From contig JACRQG010000033.1 in assembly GCA_016222805.1 (NCBI GenBank), forward strand, positions 31,400 through 95,399: a DNA stretch of 64,000 bases. The letters are read 5' to 3'. Below, in pieces: positions 1 through 11,600 of the stretch. The position numbers and the translations under genes were made by a program. The stretch is from Verrucomicrobiota bacterium. GTDB lineage: Bacteria; Verrucomicrobiota; Verrucomicrobiia; Opitutales; Opitutaceae. Under the pieces are notes generated by a model. That model saw only the letters and a list, made by a program, of their open reading frames with translations. It was not told the DNA's origin and ran no database searches. Numbering within the stretch: position 1 is the first letter of the stretch; each line of letters opens with the position of its first letter.

Positions 1-441
1 GTCGCGCAGCTTGCCGACCACGTGCACCATCTCGGCGGGCGAGAGAAACTGCCCCTTCTTGACATTGACCACCCGGCCCGTCGCCGCCGCCGCGAGCAGC
101 AGATCGGTCTGCCGGCAGAGGAAGGCCGGGATCTGCACGACCTCGCACACCTCCGCGACCCGCGGCACCTGCACGCTTTCATGCACATCGGTCAGCACCG
201 GGAAACCGTACTCGCGCCGGATGAGATCGAGCAGCGCCAGCCCTGCCTCCAGGCCGGTGCCCCGAGGGCCGGCGAGGGAGGTGCGGTTGGCCTTGTCGAA
301 GGACCCCTTGAAGACGACGTTCAGCTCCGGGTGCGCCTGGCGCACGCGCCCCAGCACCCCGGCCACGGCGCGGCACACCGCCTCGTTTTCCAGGGAACAG
401 GGGCCGGCGATGAGGAGCAGGCGCTGGGCGTCGAACAACAT
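1..441 (-). CDS. kdsA: 3-deoxy-8-phosphooctulonate synthase (KdsA), N-terminal 147 residues; C-terminus cut by window edge
   Basis: Condenses arabinose 5-phosphate with phosphoenolpyruvate to Kdo-8-phosphate in the cytoplasm, the committed step toward the Kdo of lipopolysaccharide. The reading frame starts with ATG at 441 and runs off the left end. The family blocks appear in order: IAGPCSLE near residue 11, FKGSFDKANRTS near residue 44, VLTDVHE near residue 84, and QIPAFLCRQTDLL near residue 104. All belong to the class I DAHP/KDO8P synthase barrel and its substrate pocket. The start is only 23 bases after the pyrG stop, so the two genes are probably one leftward operon. No oddities are visible in the part present. 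The call rests on several long family motifs and is secure; only the C-terminal half is missing. Confidence 0.95.
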   Translation of the reverse strand, partial: MLFDAQRLLLIAGPCSLENEAVCRAVAGVLGRVRQAHPELNVVFKGSFDKANRTSLAGPRGTGLEAGLALLDLIRREYGFPVLTDVHESVQVPRVAEVCEVVQIPAFLCRQTDLLLAAAATGRVVNVKKGQFLSPAEMVHVVGKLRD

Positions 442-464
442 GGAAAGCTCCGGAAGGACCCCGC

Positions 465-2893
<2,429 letters not shown>

Positions 2894-2960
2894 CCCCTGC
2901 CGCTGCACCCACTGGCAGCCGACTCCAGATCACCGGTCCCCGACCATTGCTGACGGCCCT

Positions 2961-3002
2961 CTGATTACTGACCACTGATCACTGAATACTGATTACTGAT
3001 CA
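2961..3002. repeat. Six tandem 7-bp units, consensus CTGATYA
   Basis: The stretch reads as six consecutive heptamers without a gap: CTGATTA, CTGACCA, CTGATCA, CTGAATA, CTGATTA, CTGATCA. The first three bases and the last base of each unit are invariant. It is AT-rich against a very GC-rich background and sits 36 bases before the PfkB kinase start, in the gap after the DUF6941-like gene. Several units contain the dam-like GATC or near-palindromic TGATCA. Similar degenerate TGATCACTG strings occur between genes in other genomes, so this may be a mobile or slippage-derived microsatellite rather than an operator. Confidence 0.85.
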
Positions 3003-3037
3003 CCTCTCCCTTCCCCTTCACCTTCCCTCCCTTCCGC

Positions 3038-4039
3038 ATGTCCGACTTCGAACTCATCGGCGTAGGCTCCCCCATCATGGATTTGCTGGCCACCGTGCCG
3101 GACGACTTCCTCCGCCGCCATGTCGCCGGGGAAAAAGGCGGCATGGTCCTGGTCGACCAGGCGGAAATGGAGCGCATCGTGGGCCTGCTCGGCTCCACGC
3201 CCGCGCATTCCACCGGCGGATCGGCCGCCAACGCCACTTTCAACGCCGCGCGCCTCGGGCTCCGGGCCACCTTCCTCGGCAAGCTCGGCAACGATGAACT
3301 CGCCCGCCTCTACCGGCGCACCTTCGAGGCCGCCGGAGTCGACGGCAGCCGTTTCAAGCACGGCGCCCAGGCCAACGCCCGCTGCCTCGCGCTGGTCACG
3401 CCCGATGCCCAGCGCACGATGCGCACCTGCCTCGGGGCCGCCATGACCCTGGCGCCGGAGGAGATTTCCGCCGCCGACTTCCGCGGGTGTCGGCACGCCC
3501 ACATCGAAGGCTACCTGGTCTTCAACCAGGCGCTCGCCGACGCCGTCCTCGCCTCCGCCCGCGCCGCCGGCTGCACCACCAGTCTCGATCTTTCCTCCTT
3601 CGAGGTCGTGCATGCGTCCCGTGATTGGCTGTTCAGCCAGTTCCACCGCGGTCTCGATATCGTGTTCGCCAACGAGGACGAGATCCGGGCGCTTTTCCAG
3701 GACCAGACGACATCGTACGAGGCGCTTACGCGCCGGCTCGCCGGCTACGGTGTCCTCGCCGCCGTCAAGGTCGGCAAGGACGGCGCGTGGATCGCCTCCG
3801 GCGACCAGATCCACCGGGTCGAGCCCGTGACGGTCAGCCGGGTGGTCGACACGAACGGAGCCGGCGATTCCTGGGCCGCGGGTTTCCTCTTTGCCCATCT
3901 CCGCGGCTGGTCGCTACCCCGCTGCGGTCAGCTCGCCTCCCTGATGGGAGCCGAAACCGTCAGCCACCTCGGCCCGATCATCCCGGACTCGCACTGGCCG
4001 GCTGTGGAGCGAAGGGCCCTGGCGCTCGCGCCGGGCTGA
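3038..4039 (+). CDS. PfkB-family carbohydrate/adenosine kinase
   Basis: A 333-residue cytoplasmic ribokinase-fold kinase. The N-terminal PfkB signature region includes GGSAANATFNAARLG (near residue 60) and FLGKLGNDELARLYR (near residue 79). The C-terminal signature VVDTNGAGDSWAAGF (near residue 268) carries the catalytic aspartate and anion hole of the DTxGAGD motif. Overall order and length match proteins commonly annotated as adenosine kinase in this phylum, but PfkB substrate cannot be read from these motifs. Adjacency to the uronate locus (convergent with its LacI gene) leaves open a role as 2-keto-3-deoxygluconate kinase; I rate that less likely than a nucleoside kinase. The start ATG is preceded by a nearly pure C/T tract and no Shine-Dalgarno sequence. 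Confidence 0.88.
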   Translation: MSDFELIGVGSPIMDLLATVPDDFLRRHVAGEKGGMVLVDQAEMERIVGLLGSTPAHSTGGSAANATFNAARLGLRATFLGKLGNDELARLYRRTFEAAGVDGSRFKHGAQANARCLALVTPDAQRTMRTCLGAAMTLAPEEISAADFRGCRHAHIEGYLVFNQALADAVLASARAAGCTTSLDLSSFEVVHASRDWLFSQFHRGLDIVFANEDEIRALFQDQTTSYEALTRRLAGYGVLAAVKVGKDGAWIASGDQIHRVEPVTVSRVVDTNGAGDSWAAGFLFAHLRGWSLPRCGQLASLMGAETVSHLGPIIPDSHWPAVERRALALAPG

Positions 4040-4089
4040 GGCGCCGCGGCGCCGGAACTCGACCGCCTCCGGGCGCGATGGCCGGAGGC

Positions 4090-5163
4090 TCAGGCCCGTA
4101 CCGGGCCCGTCGATTCCCGCACCACTAGTGCGGGCGCGATGGTCCGCACGATCGGTTTTGCCGTGGGCGCAGCCCCCAATTGGCCGAGCAGGATCTCCGC
4201 CGCGGTCGCCACCGTGTCCTCGATGCTCTGGTCCACCGTGGTCAGGGCCGGTGAGGTCATCCCGCAGATTTCCTGGTTGTTGAAGCCAGTGACCGACACG
4301 TCGCGCGGAACCCGCAGCCCCGCCTCCTGGAAGCCGCGGAGCGCGCCAATCGCGATCTCGTCGTTGTAGCCGAGAAAAGCCGTCGGCCGCTCCGCGAGGC
4401 CGACCAGGCTGCCCGCCAGCAGCCGGCCGTACTCAAAGTCGTTGCTCCGCTCGTGCAGATGATCGACCGAGACGATGCACGCCGCGGGATCCAGGCCGCG
4501 GGCCCGCAGCGCCGCCTGGATGCCGGTCTGCCGGTCGATCCGGCTCGGAGGTCCCTTGGTGATGCCGAGGCTGCCAAAGCTCCGGTGACCGAGATCCAGC
4601 AGATGGTTCACGACCAGTTCCATGCCCGCCGCCCGGTCGAGGGCGACGGTGTTGGCCCCCTTCAGCCCGAACTGGTCGATCACCAGGTGCGGCGTGCCCT
4701 GCCGCGTGAGTTCGGTCAGGCGCGCCTCGATCTCATCGCGCAGGAAATGCCCGATGAACACGACCGCCTCCACCCGCAGCGATTGGAAATGCCGCACGAC
4801 GTCGCGCCCGACCCCGGGAGTGTACACCTCGATCAGCGACGCGATGCCGCGCGAGCGGAGCAGGCGCTGGAGGGCGGCGAGTTTTCGCACCGCCGGCGGG
4901 GTGGCGAGATCCTCCATGCAGATCCCGATCATCGCCGTGCGCTTGCCCTTCAGGTGCACGGCGTGGGCATTCGGCGTGAAGCCCGTCTCCGCGAGCGCCC
5001 GCTGCACCCGTTCAATCGTTTTCGGCCGCAGGCCGGGCTGCTGGTTGAGCACCCGCGACACCGTCGTGCGCGCCAGCCCGATATGGCGGGCAAACTCGGC
5101 CGTCGAGCGGAGGACCACGGGTCGGGAGGATTTCTTCGCGGCAGCCACGGTGTCGGCCCGCAC
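4090..5163 (-). CDS. LacI-family transcriptional regulator
   Basis: A 357-residue repressor/activator. The helix-turn-helix lies near residues 20-45 (TAEFARHIGLARTTVSRVLN) and is followed by the hinge-helix region (FTPNAHAVHLKGKRTAMIG). A periplasmic-binding-protein-like effector domain follows from about residue 78 to the end, including FLGYNDEIAIGALRGFQEAG and the dimer-core GFNNQE block. It is divergent from the first TonB-dependent receptor, and the 174-base gap between them holds a perfect 14-bp palindrome of the kind LacI proteins bind. The inferred job is control of the uronate uptake locus with a sugar (possibly KDG or an unsaturated uronate) as effector. An N-terminal extension of about 17 residues precedes the HTH, so the true start could be slightly downstream of 5163. 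Confidence 0.93.
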   Translation of the reverse strand: MRADTVAAAKKSSRPVVLRSTAEFARHIGLARTTVSRVLNQQPGLRPKTIERVQRALAETGFTPNAHAVHLKGKRTAMIGICMEDLATPPAVRKLAALQRLLRSRGIASLIEVYTPGVGRDVVRHFQSLRVEAVVFIGHFLRDEIEARLTELTRQGTPHLVIDQFGLKGANTVALDRAAGMELVVNHLLDLGHRSFGSLGITKGPPSRIDRQTGIQAALRARGLDPAACIVSVDHLHERSNDFEYGRLLAGSLVGLAERPTAFLGYNDEIAIGALRGFQEAGLRVPRDVSVTGFNNQEICGMTSPALTTVDQSIEDTVATAAEILLGQLGAAPTAKPIVRTIAPALVVRESTGPVRA

Positions 5164-5250
5164 GATGCTGCCGCGACTTCGGGGCTGTCAACGCCGGGTC
5201 CCGGGGCCGGACCGTCCGGCGAAGATCGTCGGCCGGGACCGGGGATTCCC

Positions 5251-5271
5251 CTTGCGGCGGACACGTGTCCG
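5251..5271. promoter_or_regulatory. Putative LacI operator, copy 1 (palindrome CGGACACGTGTCCG)
   Basis: A perfect 14-bp palindrome at 5258-5271 between the divergent LacI gene and the first receptor gene, centred about 101 bases from the LacI start and 73 bases before the receptor start. The 20 bases at 5251-5270 match the second copy (8543-8562) at 19 of 20 positions. An even palindrome with a central CG dinucleotide is the usual shape of LacI-family operators, and placement next to the regulator supports that reading. Binding by this particular protein is inference. Just downstream, GGCTCCC at 5284-5290 and GGGAGCC at 5302-5308 could form a leader hairpin. Confidence 0.65.
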
Positions 5272-5337
5272 CGAGAATCTGCAGGCTCCCCCGGCGTTTT
5301 CGGGAGCCGTGCCCACTGCACCCGACCCAAAACCGCC

Positions 5338-8300
5338 ATGCACCCCCGCCCTCCACTGAATCGCCTTCTCCGCGCCTGCCGCCTGTTCGCCGCCGGCGCG
5401 TTCGTGTCCCTCGTCGCCTCCGCCCAAACACCCGCCACCGGCGCCATCTCCGGCGTCGTGGTCGACACCGCCGGCAAGTTCCTCCAGGGAGCGGAGGTCC
5501 AGCTCGCCGGCACCACCCTCAAGGCGGTCACCGAACGCGACGGCACGTTTCGGCTGACCGAGGTCCCCGCGGGGTCGCAGAGCCTCGCCCTCACCTACCC
5601 GGGCATGAACCCCCATACCGAGGCGGTGCGCGTCGACGCCGGCGCGACGGCGACCGTGCGCGTGACCCTTCGCTCGGACGCCATCGTCCTCGAGGCGTTC
5701 ACCGTCTCGTCCCCCAAGGAGGGCATGGCCCAGGCGGTCGCGCTCCAGAAGATCTCCTTCCAGGCCAAGCTCGTCGCCGCGGCCGATCAGTTTGGCCCGG
5801 TCAGCGAGGGCAACATCGGCGAGTACCTCAAGTTTCTTCCCGGCGTCAGCATCGACTACAACGTCAACGACGCCCGCGGCATCAGCCTCCGCGGCATGAG
5901 CACCGCCTTCACCATCGCCTCGGTCGACGGCACGACGATGGCCGGCGGCTCCTCCACCGACGACACGCGGCGGTTCGAGTTCGAGCAGATCGCGATGAAC
6001 AACGTTGAGACCACCGAGCTCTACAAGACGCTCACACCGGACATCCCGGCCAACGCCACCGCCGGCTTCGTGAACTTCGTCACGCGGAGCGCGTTCGATC
6101 ACCAGGACGTCCAGCGCATCAGCTACGACCTCGCGTTTTCCGCCCCGAGCAGCGAGCTCTCCCTCCGGCGGCAGGGCGGGGTCTGGGGCCACGGCCGCGA
6201 ATACACCGTCCGGCCGAACCTCGACGTCAACTTCGCCCGGAAACTGGGCGAGCGCGTGGGCATCAACGTGAACTACCGCTTCTCCGAAAAGTACGACGAC
6301 TCGCCGCGCACCGAGTTCACCTGGAACACCGGGACCGCCGCCCCCAACGTCTTCGCCGCCCCGCGCCTGCAGCAGTACAACATCCGCTCCGAACAGAAAC
6401 TCACCCATCGCGAGGCCTTCGCGTCGAAGCTCGACTACCGCCTGAGCGACCGCACGCGCCTGATGGTGACCGGCCAGTGGAACTGGTACGACCTGAACTT
6501 CACCCAGCGCGGGCCGCAGCTCAACCTCGGCACCGCCTCCACCGGCGCCAACGGCACCTACACGTCGGGCACCGGCGCCCAGATCCAGAACAACGTGCTC
6601 TACCGCGAAAAGTACGGCACGACCTGGCATTTCAACGGCACCGCGACGCACGAGTTTGCCAACAAGTCCAAGCTCGCGGTCACGCCGTATTGGTCGCGCG
6701 CCAACAGCCAGTACCGCGACACCAACAAGGGGTTCATCTCCTCGACCTCGATCCTCGCCCCCGGCGCCACCACCTACAGCGCCTTCACCCTCGCCAACGT
6801 CACCACGCTCGGGACCCTCCCGACCATCACCCTCACCCAGGGCGCCACCGCCGTCCCGCTCGATTTCATCCGCAACCTCGCGAACTACACGCTGAGCAAC
6901 ACCACCGGCACCAACTTCCAGTCGCGACCCTGGACCGCGATCGACACCAAGCAGGGCGCCGGCGGCGACTACGCGTTCGAAGTACCCGGCTGCCCGCGTC
7001 CCCTCACCCTGCGCACCGGCTTCGGGCTCGACGACACCCACCGCTACATCGACCGGCCGGATATCCGTGGCAACATCCCCGCCACCACCGGGGCCACGCT
7101 CGCCGCCCTCGCCGACCCGGGCTACACCAAGGACGTCGGCCTCGGCTTCGGCCCGTACCAGGCGATCGATCCCTTCAAGGTCTGGGAGACCTTCCGCACC
7201 GCGCCCACGATCTTGAACGCCCACGACCGGCGCGAAATCGACGAGAAGAACCGCGCCGTCTACCTTCGCGGCGACCTCAAGCTGCTGCCCGAGGTCCTCG
7301 TCGTCACCGGCGTGCGCTGGGAGAAACGCACCATCGACGCGGTCTCCCGCACCGGCGCCCCCGCCCGCGCCCGCCTCGCCACCGCCAACCTCGCCTACGA
7401 TTCCTACTATCCCTCCCTGTCGGTGAAGTTCACCCCCCGCCGCCAGTGGGTCTTCCGCGGCGGCTTCAGCCGCTCCGTCGGCCATCCGGACTACGCCGAA
7501 ATTCTCCCGTCCCTGACCGCCCCCTCGACACCGACGAGCACGGACGGGCTGATCAGCCTGCCGGCCGCCGGCCTGAAGCCGTATTTCACGCGCAACTACG
7601 ATCTCGCGGTCGACTTCTACCCGGCCAACTCGGGCATGATCACCGCCAGCGTGTTCCGCAAGGACGTGTCGGACTTCATCGTCTCCCGGGCGATGACGCT
7701 CGCCGAGCGCGATGCCTACATCACGGCCCAGGGCCTGCTTCCGGCCGACTTCGGGGTCACCGCCGGCACGGTGCGCCAGAACGGCGCCAAGTCCCGGCTG
7801 CAGGGCTTCGAAATCAGCGCCCAGCAGAACCTGAAGTTCCTGCCCAAGCCTTTCGACACGCTGAACATCCAGGGGAACTTCAGCATCGTCGACGTCGACA
7901 CCTCCGACGCCGATCCCTTCCTCGCGCTCGACACCCTGTACTCGCAACTCCGCGCCGTCTCGCCGAAGACCTTCAACTGCGTCATCGGCTACCGCTACCG
8001 CAACTTCTCCACCACCCTGACCAACAACTGGGTCGCGGAGAGCCTCTACGGCGGATTCGTCAACACCAACTACTTCATCGGCTCCGCCAACACCGCCAAC
8101 CCGGCGGCGGACACGCGGCTGACGCTCAACAAGGACGAGAAGCTCACCACCGACATCAAGGTCGAGTACGCCTTCCACAAACACTTCGCCGCGTATTTCC
8201 TGGTGCGGAACATCTTCAACACGCCGCGCAAGGAGTTCCTGCGCGGTTACCTGACGCAGAACCAGTCCGTCACCCTACCGTATCGGTACTTCGAATTCGG

Positions 8301-8340
8301 CGAACCGCACCTCACCGTCGGCGTCCGCGGCCGGTTCTGA
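5338..8340 (+). CDS. TonB-dependent receptor with N-terminal carboxypeptidase-regulatory-like domain (1)
   Basis: A 1000-residue outer-membrane receptor, probably for oligouronides. ATG at 5338 is followed by a signal peptide ending near VASAQ (residue 26). A carboxypeptidase-regulatory-like beta domain follows, about residues 32-115 (GAISGVVVDTAGKFLQGAEV). Next come a short LEAFTVSS segment likely to be the TonB-contact box, the plug domain (GEYLKFLPGVSIDYN, then SLRGM), and a long barrel ending in aromatic GVRGRF as outer-membrane barrels do. The open frame extends far upstream to 4453, but that part is antisense to the LacI gene and is rejected. It is the first gene right of the LacI operator. 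No dedicated SusD partner is present, as expected outside Bacteroidota. Substrate assignment comes from context only. Confidence 0.92.
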   Translation: MHPRPPLNRLLRACRLFAAGAFVSLVASAQTPATGAISGVVVDTAGKFLQGAEVQLAGTTLKAVTERDGTFRLTEVPAGSQSLALTYPGMNPHTEAVRVDAGATATVRVTLRSDAIVLEAFTVSSPKEGMAQAVALQKISFQAKLVAAADQFGPVSEGNIGEYLKFLPGVSIDYNVNDARGISLRGMSTAFTIASVDGTTMAGGSSTDDTRRFEFEQIAMNNVETTELYKTLTPDIPANATAGFVNFVTRSAFDHQDVQRISYDLAFSAPSSELSLRRQGGVWGHGREYTVRPNLDVNFARKLGERVGINVNYRFSEKYDDSPRTEFTWNTGTAAPNVFAAPRLQQYNIRSEQKLTHREAFASKLDYRLSDRTRLMVTGQWNWYDLNFTQRGPQLNLGTASTGANGTYTSGTGAQIQNNVLYREKYGTTWHFNGTATHEFANKSKLAVTPYWSRANSQYRDTNKGFISSTSILAPGATTYSAFTLANVTTLGTLPTITLTQGATAVPLDFIRNLANYTLSNTTGTNFQSRPWTAIDTKQGAGGDYAFEVPGCPRPLTLRTGFGLDDTHRYIDRPDIRGNIPATTGATLAALADPGYTKDVGLGFGPYQAIDPFKVWETFRTAPTILNAHDRREIDEKNRAVYLRGDLKLLPEVLVVTGVRWEKRTIDAVSRTGAPARARLATANLAYDSYYPSLSVKFTPRRQWVFRGGFSRSVGHPDYAEILPSLTAPSTPTSTDGLISLPAAGLKPYFTRNYDLAVDFYPANSGMITASVFRKDVSDFIVSRAMTLAERDAYITAQGLLPADFGVTAGTVRQNGAKSRLQGFEISAQQNLKFLPKPFDTLNIQGNFSIVDVDTSDADPFLALDTLYSQLRAVSPKTFNCVIGYRYRNFSTTLTNNWVAESLYGGFVNTNYFIGSANTANPAADTRLTLNKDEKLTTDIKVEYAFHKHFAAYFLVRNIFNTPRKEFLRGYLTQNQSVTLPYRYFEFGEPHLTVGVRGRF

Positions 8341-8542
8341 TCCTCCGGGCCGACCGCCGGCGACCCAACGCCGATTCCGGTCAAGGGTAGCCCGCATGGG
8401 CGTGCCGCCCGCCGGCGGCCGGCCAACGGCCACACCGTCCTCCCGCAACCGCGCCGGGCCCGAAACTGCGCCCCCGCGGGTGGCATCGCCGCGCGCCGCC
8501 AGACCGTCCGGCATTTTCCCCCGCCGGCCGGTGCAGTTCGCA

Positions 8543-8562
8543 CTTGCGACGGACACGTGTCC
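8543..8562. promoter_or_regulatory. Putative LacI operator, copy 2 (palindrome GGACACGTGTCC)
   Basis: A second copy of the 12-bp palindrome (8551-8562) with the same left flank CTTGCG(A)C as copy 1. Its last base lies 67 bases before the second receptor start, against 68 bases for copy 1. The matched spacing argues that both sit at the same place relative to a promoter. The 288-base gap after the first receptor is otherwise featureless apart from a possible leader hairpin, GGGGGC 8574-8579 with GCCCCC 8594-8599. I did not see the motif elsewhere in the window, including upstream of the third receptor. Confidence 0.65.
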
Positions 8563-8628
8563 TTTCCTTGCTCGGGGGCTTTGCCTCGGTCCGGCCCCCC
8601 CGCCGGCCCGCACCCACCTCCCCCACCC

Positions 8629-11600
8629 ATGCCCACCGTCGTCTCGCTGCGGCGATCCTGCTTCGCCGTCCTGCTCGCCGTTCTCCCTGCCCTCGCTCCG
8701 GTCTTCGGCCAGACAAGTCCCACCGGTTCCATCACCGGCCGCGTCCTCAACGTCGGCACGGGAAAATACCTCAACAACGCCCGCATCACCGTCGAGGGCA
8801 CGAACCTCGAGGAGCTGACCAATGAATTCGGCGAATTCCGGCTCACCGGAGTTCCCGCCGGCCCCGCGCGAGTGCGGGCCACCTACACCGGCCTCGACGC
8901 CAAGGTCACCTCCGTCAACGTGACCGCCGGCGGCACGACCACCGCCGACTTCAACCTCACCAGCGCCGCGCGCTACGGGCAGGACGAGACGGTCCGCCTC
9001 GACACGTTCACCGTCGCCGCCCAGCGCGAGTTCGAGGGTGCCGCCCTCGCCACCAACGAGCAGCGCTACGCCCCCAACGTGAAGGTCGTGATGGCCGCCG
9101 ATTCCTTCGGCGATGTCACCGAGGGTAACGTCGGCGAGTTCCTCAAGTATCTTCCGGGCATCACCGTCGACTACGTCGCCGCCGATGTGCGCACCGTGTC
9201 CGTGCGCGGCTTCGCCGACACCTTCACCAACGTCTCGATCGACGGCATGCGGACCACCAGCTCCGTGTCCGGAAACTCCAACCGCGTCTTCGAGTTCGAG
9301 CAGGTCTCGATCAACAACGCCTCGCGCGTCGAGGTCACCAAGGTGCCCACGCCGGAAAACCCCGCCGACTCGCTCGGTGGCAGCGTGAACATGGTCAGCA
9401 AAAACGCCTTCGAGCGGAAGGGCGCCCAGCTCAACTACCGGGTCTCCCTCAACTTCAACAGCGAGGACACGCAGGTCTTCAAGAAGACGCCGGGGCCGGG
9501 GAACAAGCCGACCTACAAGGTGCTCCCGGGATTCGATTTCGACTACACCCTTCCGGTCACGCCGAACTTCGGCCTCGTCATCACCGGCCTGAACTCGAAC
9601 CAGTTCAACGAACAGCACCGCTGGCAGCCAACCTGGAACTATGCGCAGGCCGGGGCCACCGCCGCCAATCCCTACCTCCAGCAGTGGCAGATCCAGGACG
9701 GCCCGAAGAACACCTTCCGCACTTCCGTCAGCGTCAAGGCCGACTGGCGCATCACCCCGCGCCAGGTACTGTCCCTCGGCGTCCAGGATAACTACTACGA
9801 CGCCTTCTTCGGCAACCGGAACCTCAACTTCAACGTCGGCACCAACCAGGTGCCCACGCCCGCCACCGGCACGCCGCTCCAGTGGGGCCAGACCTTCGTC
9901 CAGTCCGCGACCGGCCGCGCCTCGGTCACCCAGGGCAGCTCCTTCCGCGCCAAGCTCGGCGACACCAAGGCCGTCAACCTGAAGTACACCTTCCGCGGCG
10001 ACCTCTGGGACACCGACGCCGGCCTCCACGGCGCCAAGTCCAAGACCTGGTACCGCGAACTCGCCCGCGGGCACTTCTCCAACGTCGGCACCCAGCTGCA
10101 GGGCGTCTCGGTGGTCCGCGCCGACAACATCAGCTTCCCCAGCCTGACCTGGGTGGCCCGCGACGTCGCCGGCAACGCGATTGATCCGTACAACCTCGCC
10201 AACTACCGGCTCAACACGCTTCAGAACAGCCCGGTCGACGGCAAGGCGGTGATGAAGGGCGGCTTCGTCAACACCAAGCGCAACCTCGACCTCGCCGGGC
10301 TGCCCCTGCATCTCAAGGCCGGCGTCTCCGCCCGCCAGGAACTGCGCGACAACCGCCGTTATACCGAGCAGTGGAACTTCCTCGGCGCCGACGGCGTGGC
10401 CAACACCGCCGACGACAGCGCCGGCCCCTTCCTCGACACCTCCTACATCGGCCAGGATCCGCTCTTCGGCTCACCCCCGATCCAGTGGATGAACCCCTAC
10501 AAGCTCGCCGACCTCTACAAGTCGAACCCGGCCTATTTCCGCGGCACCACCAGCACGATCACCGTCGACGGCGCCAGCGTCACCACCGAGCCCGGCTACC
10601 CCGCGGAGCTCGCCCGTATCACCAACTCCCAGCGGATCCAGGAACGCATCACCGCCGCCTTCGTGCAGGTCGACGGCAAGGCCCTCGACAACCGCCTCCA
10701 CTTCGTCACCGGCGTCCGCTTCGAAAAGACCGAGGACGACGGCGAGGGCGCGCTCGTCGACCCCGACGCCGCCTTCCAGCGCACCGCCGCCGGCGCCTTC
10801 GTCCGCGACACCGCCGGCCGCCGCGTGCTCCGCCCCGAAGCCGGCGCCGCCGGCTCCCTCGCGATGCTGCGGCTCACCAACCGCGAGCGCGCCTACCGCG
10901 GCTCCCGCGAATACGACGGCTACTACCCGAGCTTCCACGCGAACTACAACGTCACTGACCGCATCACGGCGCGCTTCGCCTATGCCCGGACACTCGGCCG
11001 GCCTGACTACGTCGACATCATCCCCACCGCCACGATCGACGACAACGAGGCCGCGGACCTCAACCCGGCACTCTCGCCCGGGACCATCACGCTCTCGAAC
11101 ACCGCCCTCAAGCCCTGGACCGCCGACAACTACGACCTCTCGCTCGAGTATTACTTCGCCAAGGGCGGCATGGCGTCGGTCGGGGTCTTCCAGAAGAACC
11201 TGGCCAACTTCTGGGGCAACCTGAACACCCCGCTCACCGCCGAACTCGCGAACCAGCTCGGCATCGAGCAGGCCTACATCGGCTGGACGGTCGTGACCAA
11301 GGTCAACGTCGGCAGCGCCAAGATCTCCGGCGCGGAATTCAACTTCAACCGTCAGCTCGATTTTCTGCCGTCGTGGGGCCGTTACTTCGCCATCACCGCC
11401 AACGGCACCGCCCTTCACCTCCAGGGTGCCAACAGTGCCGACTTCAACCGCTTCATCTCCAAGACCGGCAACTTCAGCCTGAGCTGGAACCGCAAGCCCG
11501 TCAGCGCCCGCGTGAACTTCAACTATCGCGGCCGCCAGCGGAACTTGGCCCAGACCGGCGCCCAGTACGGCGCGACCGCCGGCTTCTACGAGTACTACGA

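Noticed and set aside
2961..3002. Heptamer array as a CRISPR
   Set aside because: Units are 7 bp with no spacers.
4040..4053. Perfect 14-bp palindrome GGCGCCGCGGCGCC between the kinase and LacI genes
   Set aside because: Simple GC alternation in a GC-rich genome with no T run; not enough for a terminator or operator call.
4453..5337. Upstream extension of the first receptor frame
   Set aside because: It is antisense to the well-supported LacI gene, crosses the operator and precedes a normal signal peptide at 5338.
5188..8184. 998-codon open frame antisense to the first TonB receptor (and similar antisense frames at 8275-10311 and 10471-11748)
   Set aside because: Composition is dominated by Gly, Val, Arg and Asp with no domain. 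Long antisense frames are expected opposite GC-rich coding sequence, and the receptor domains on the plus strand are certain.
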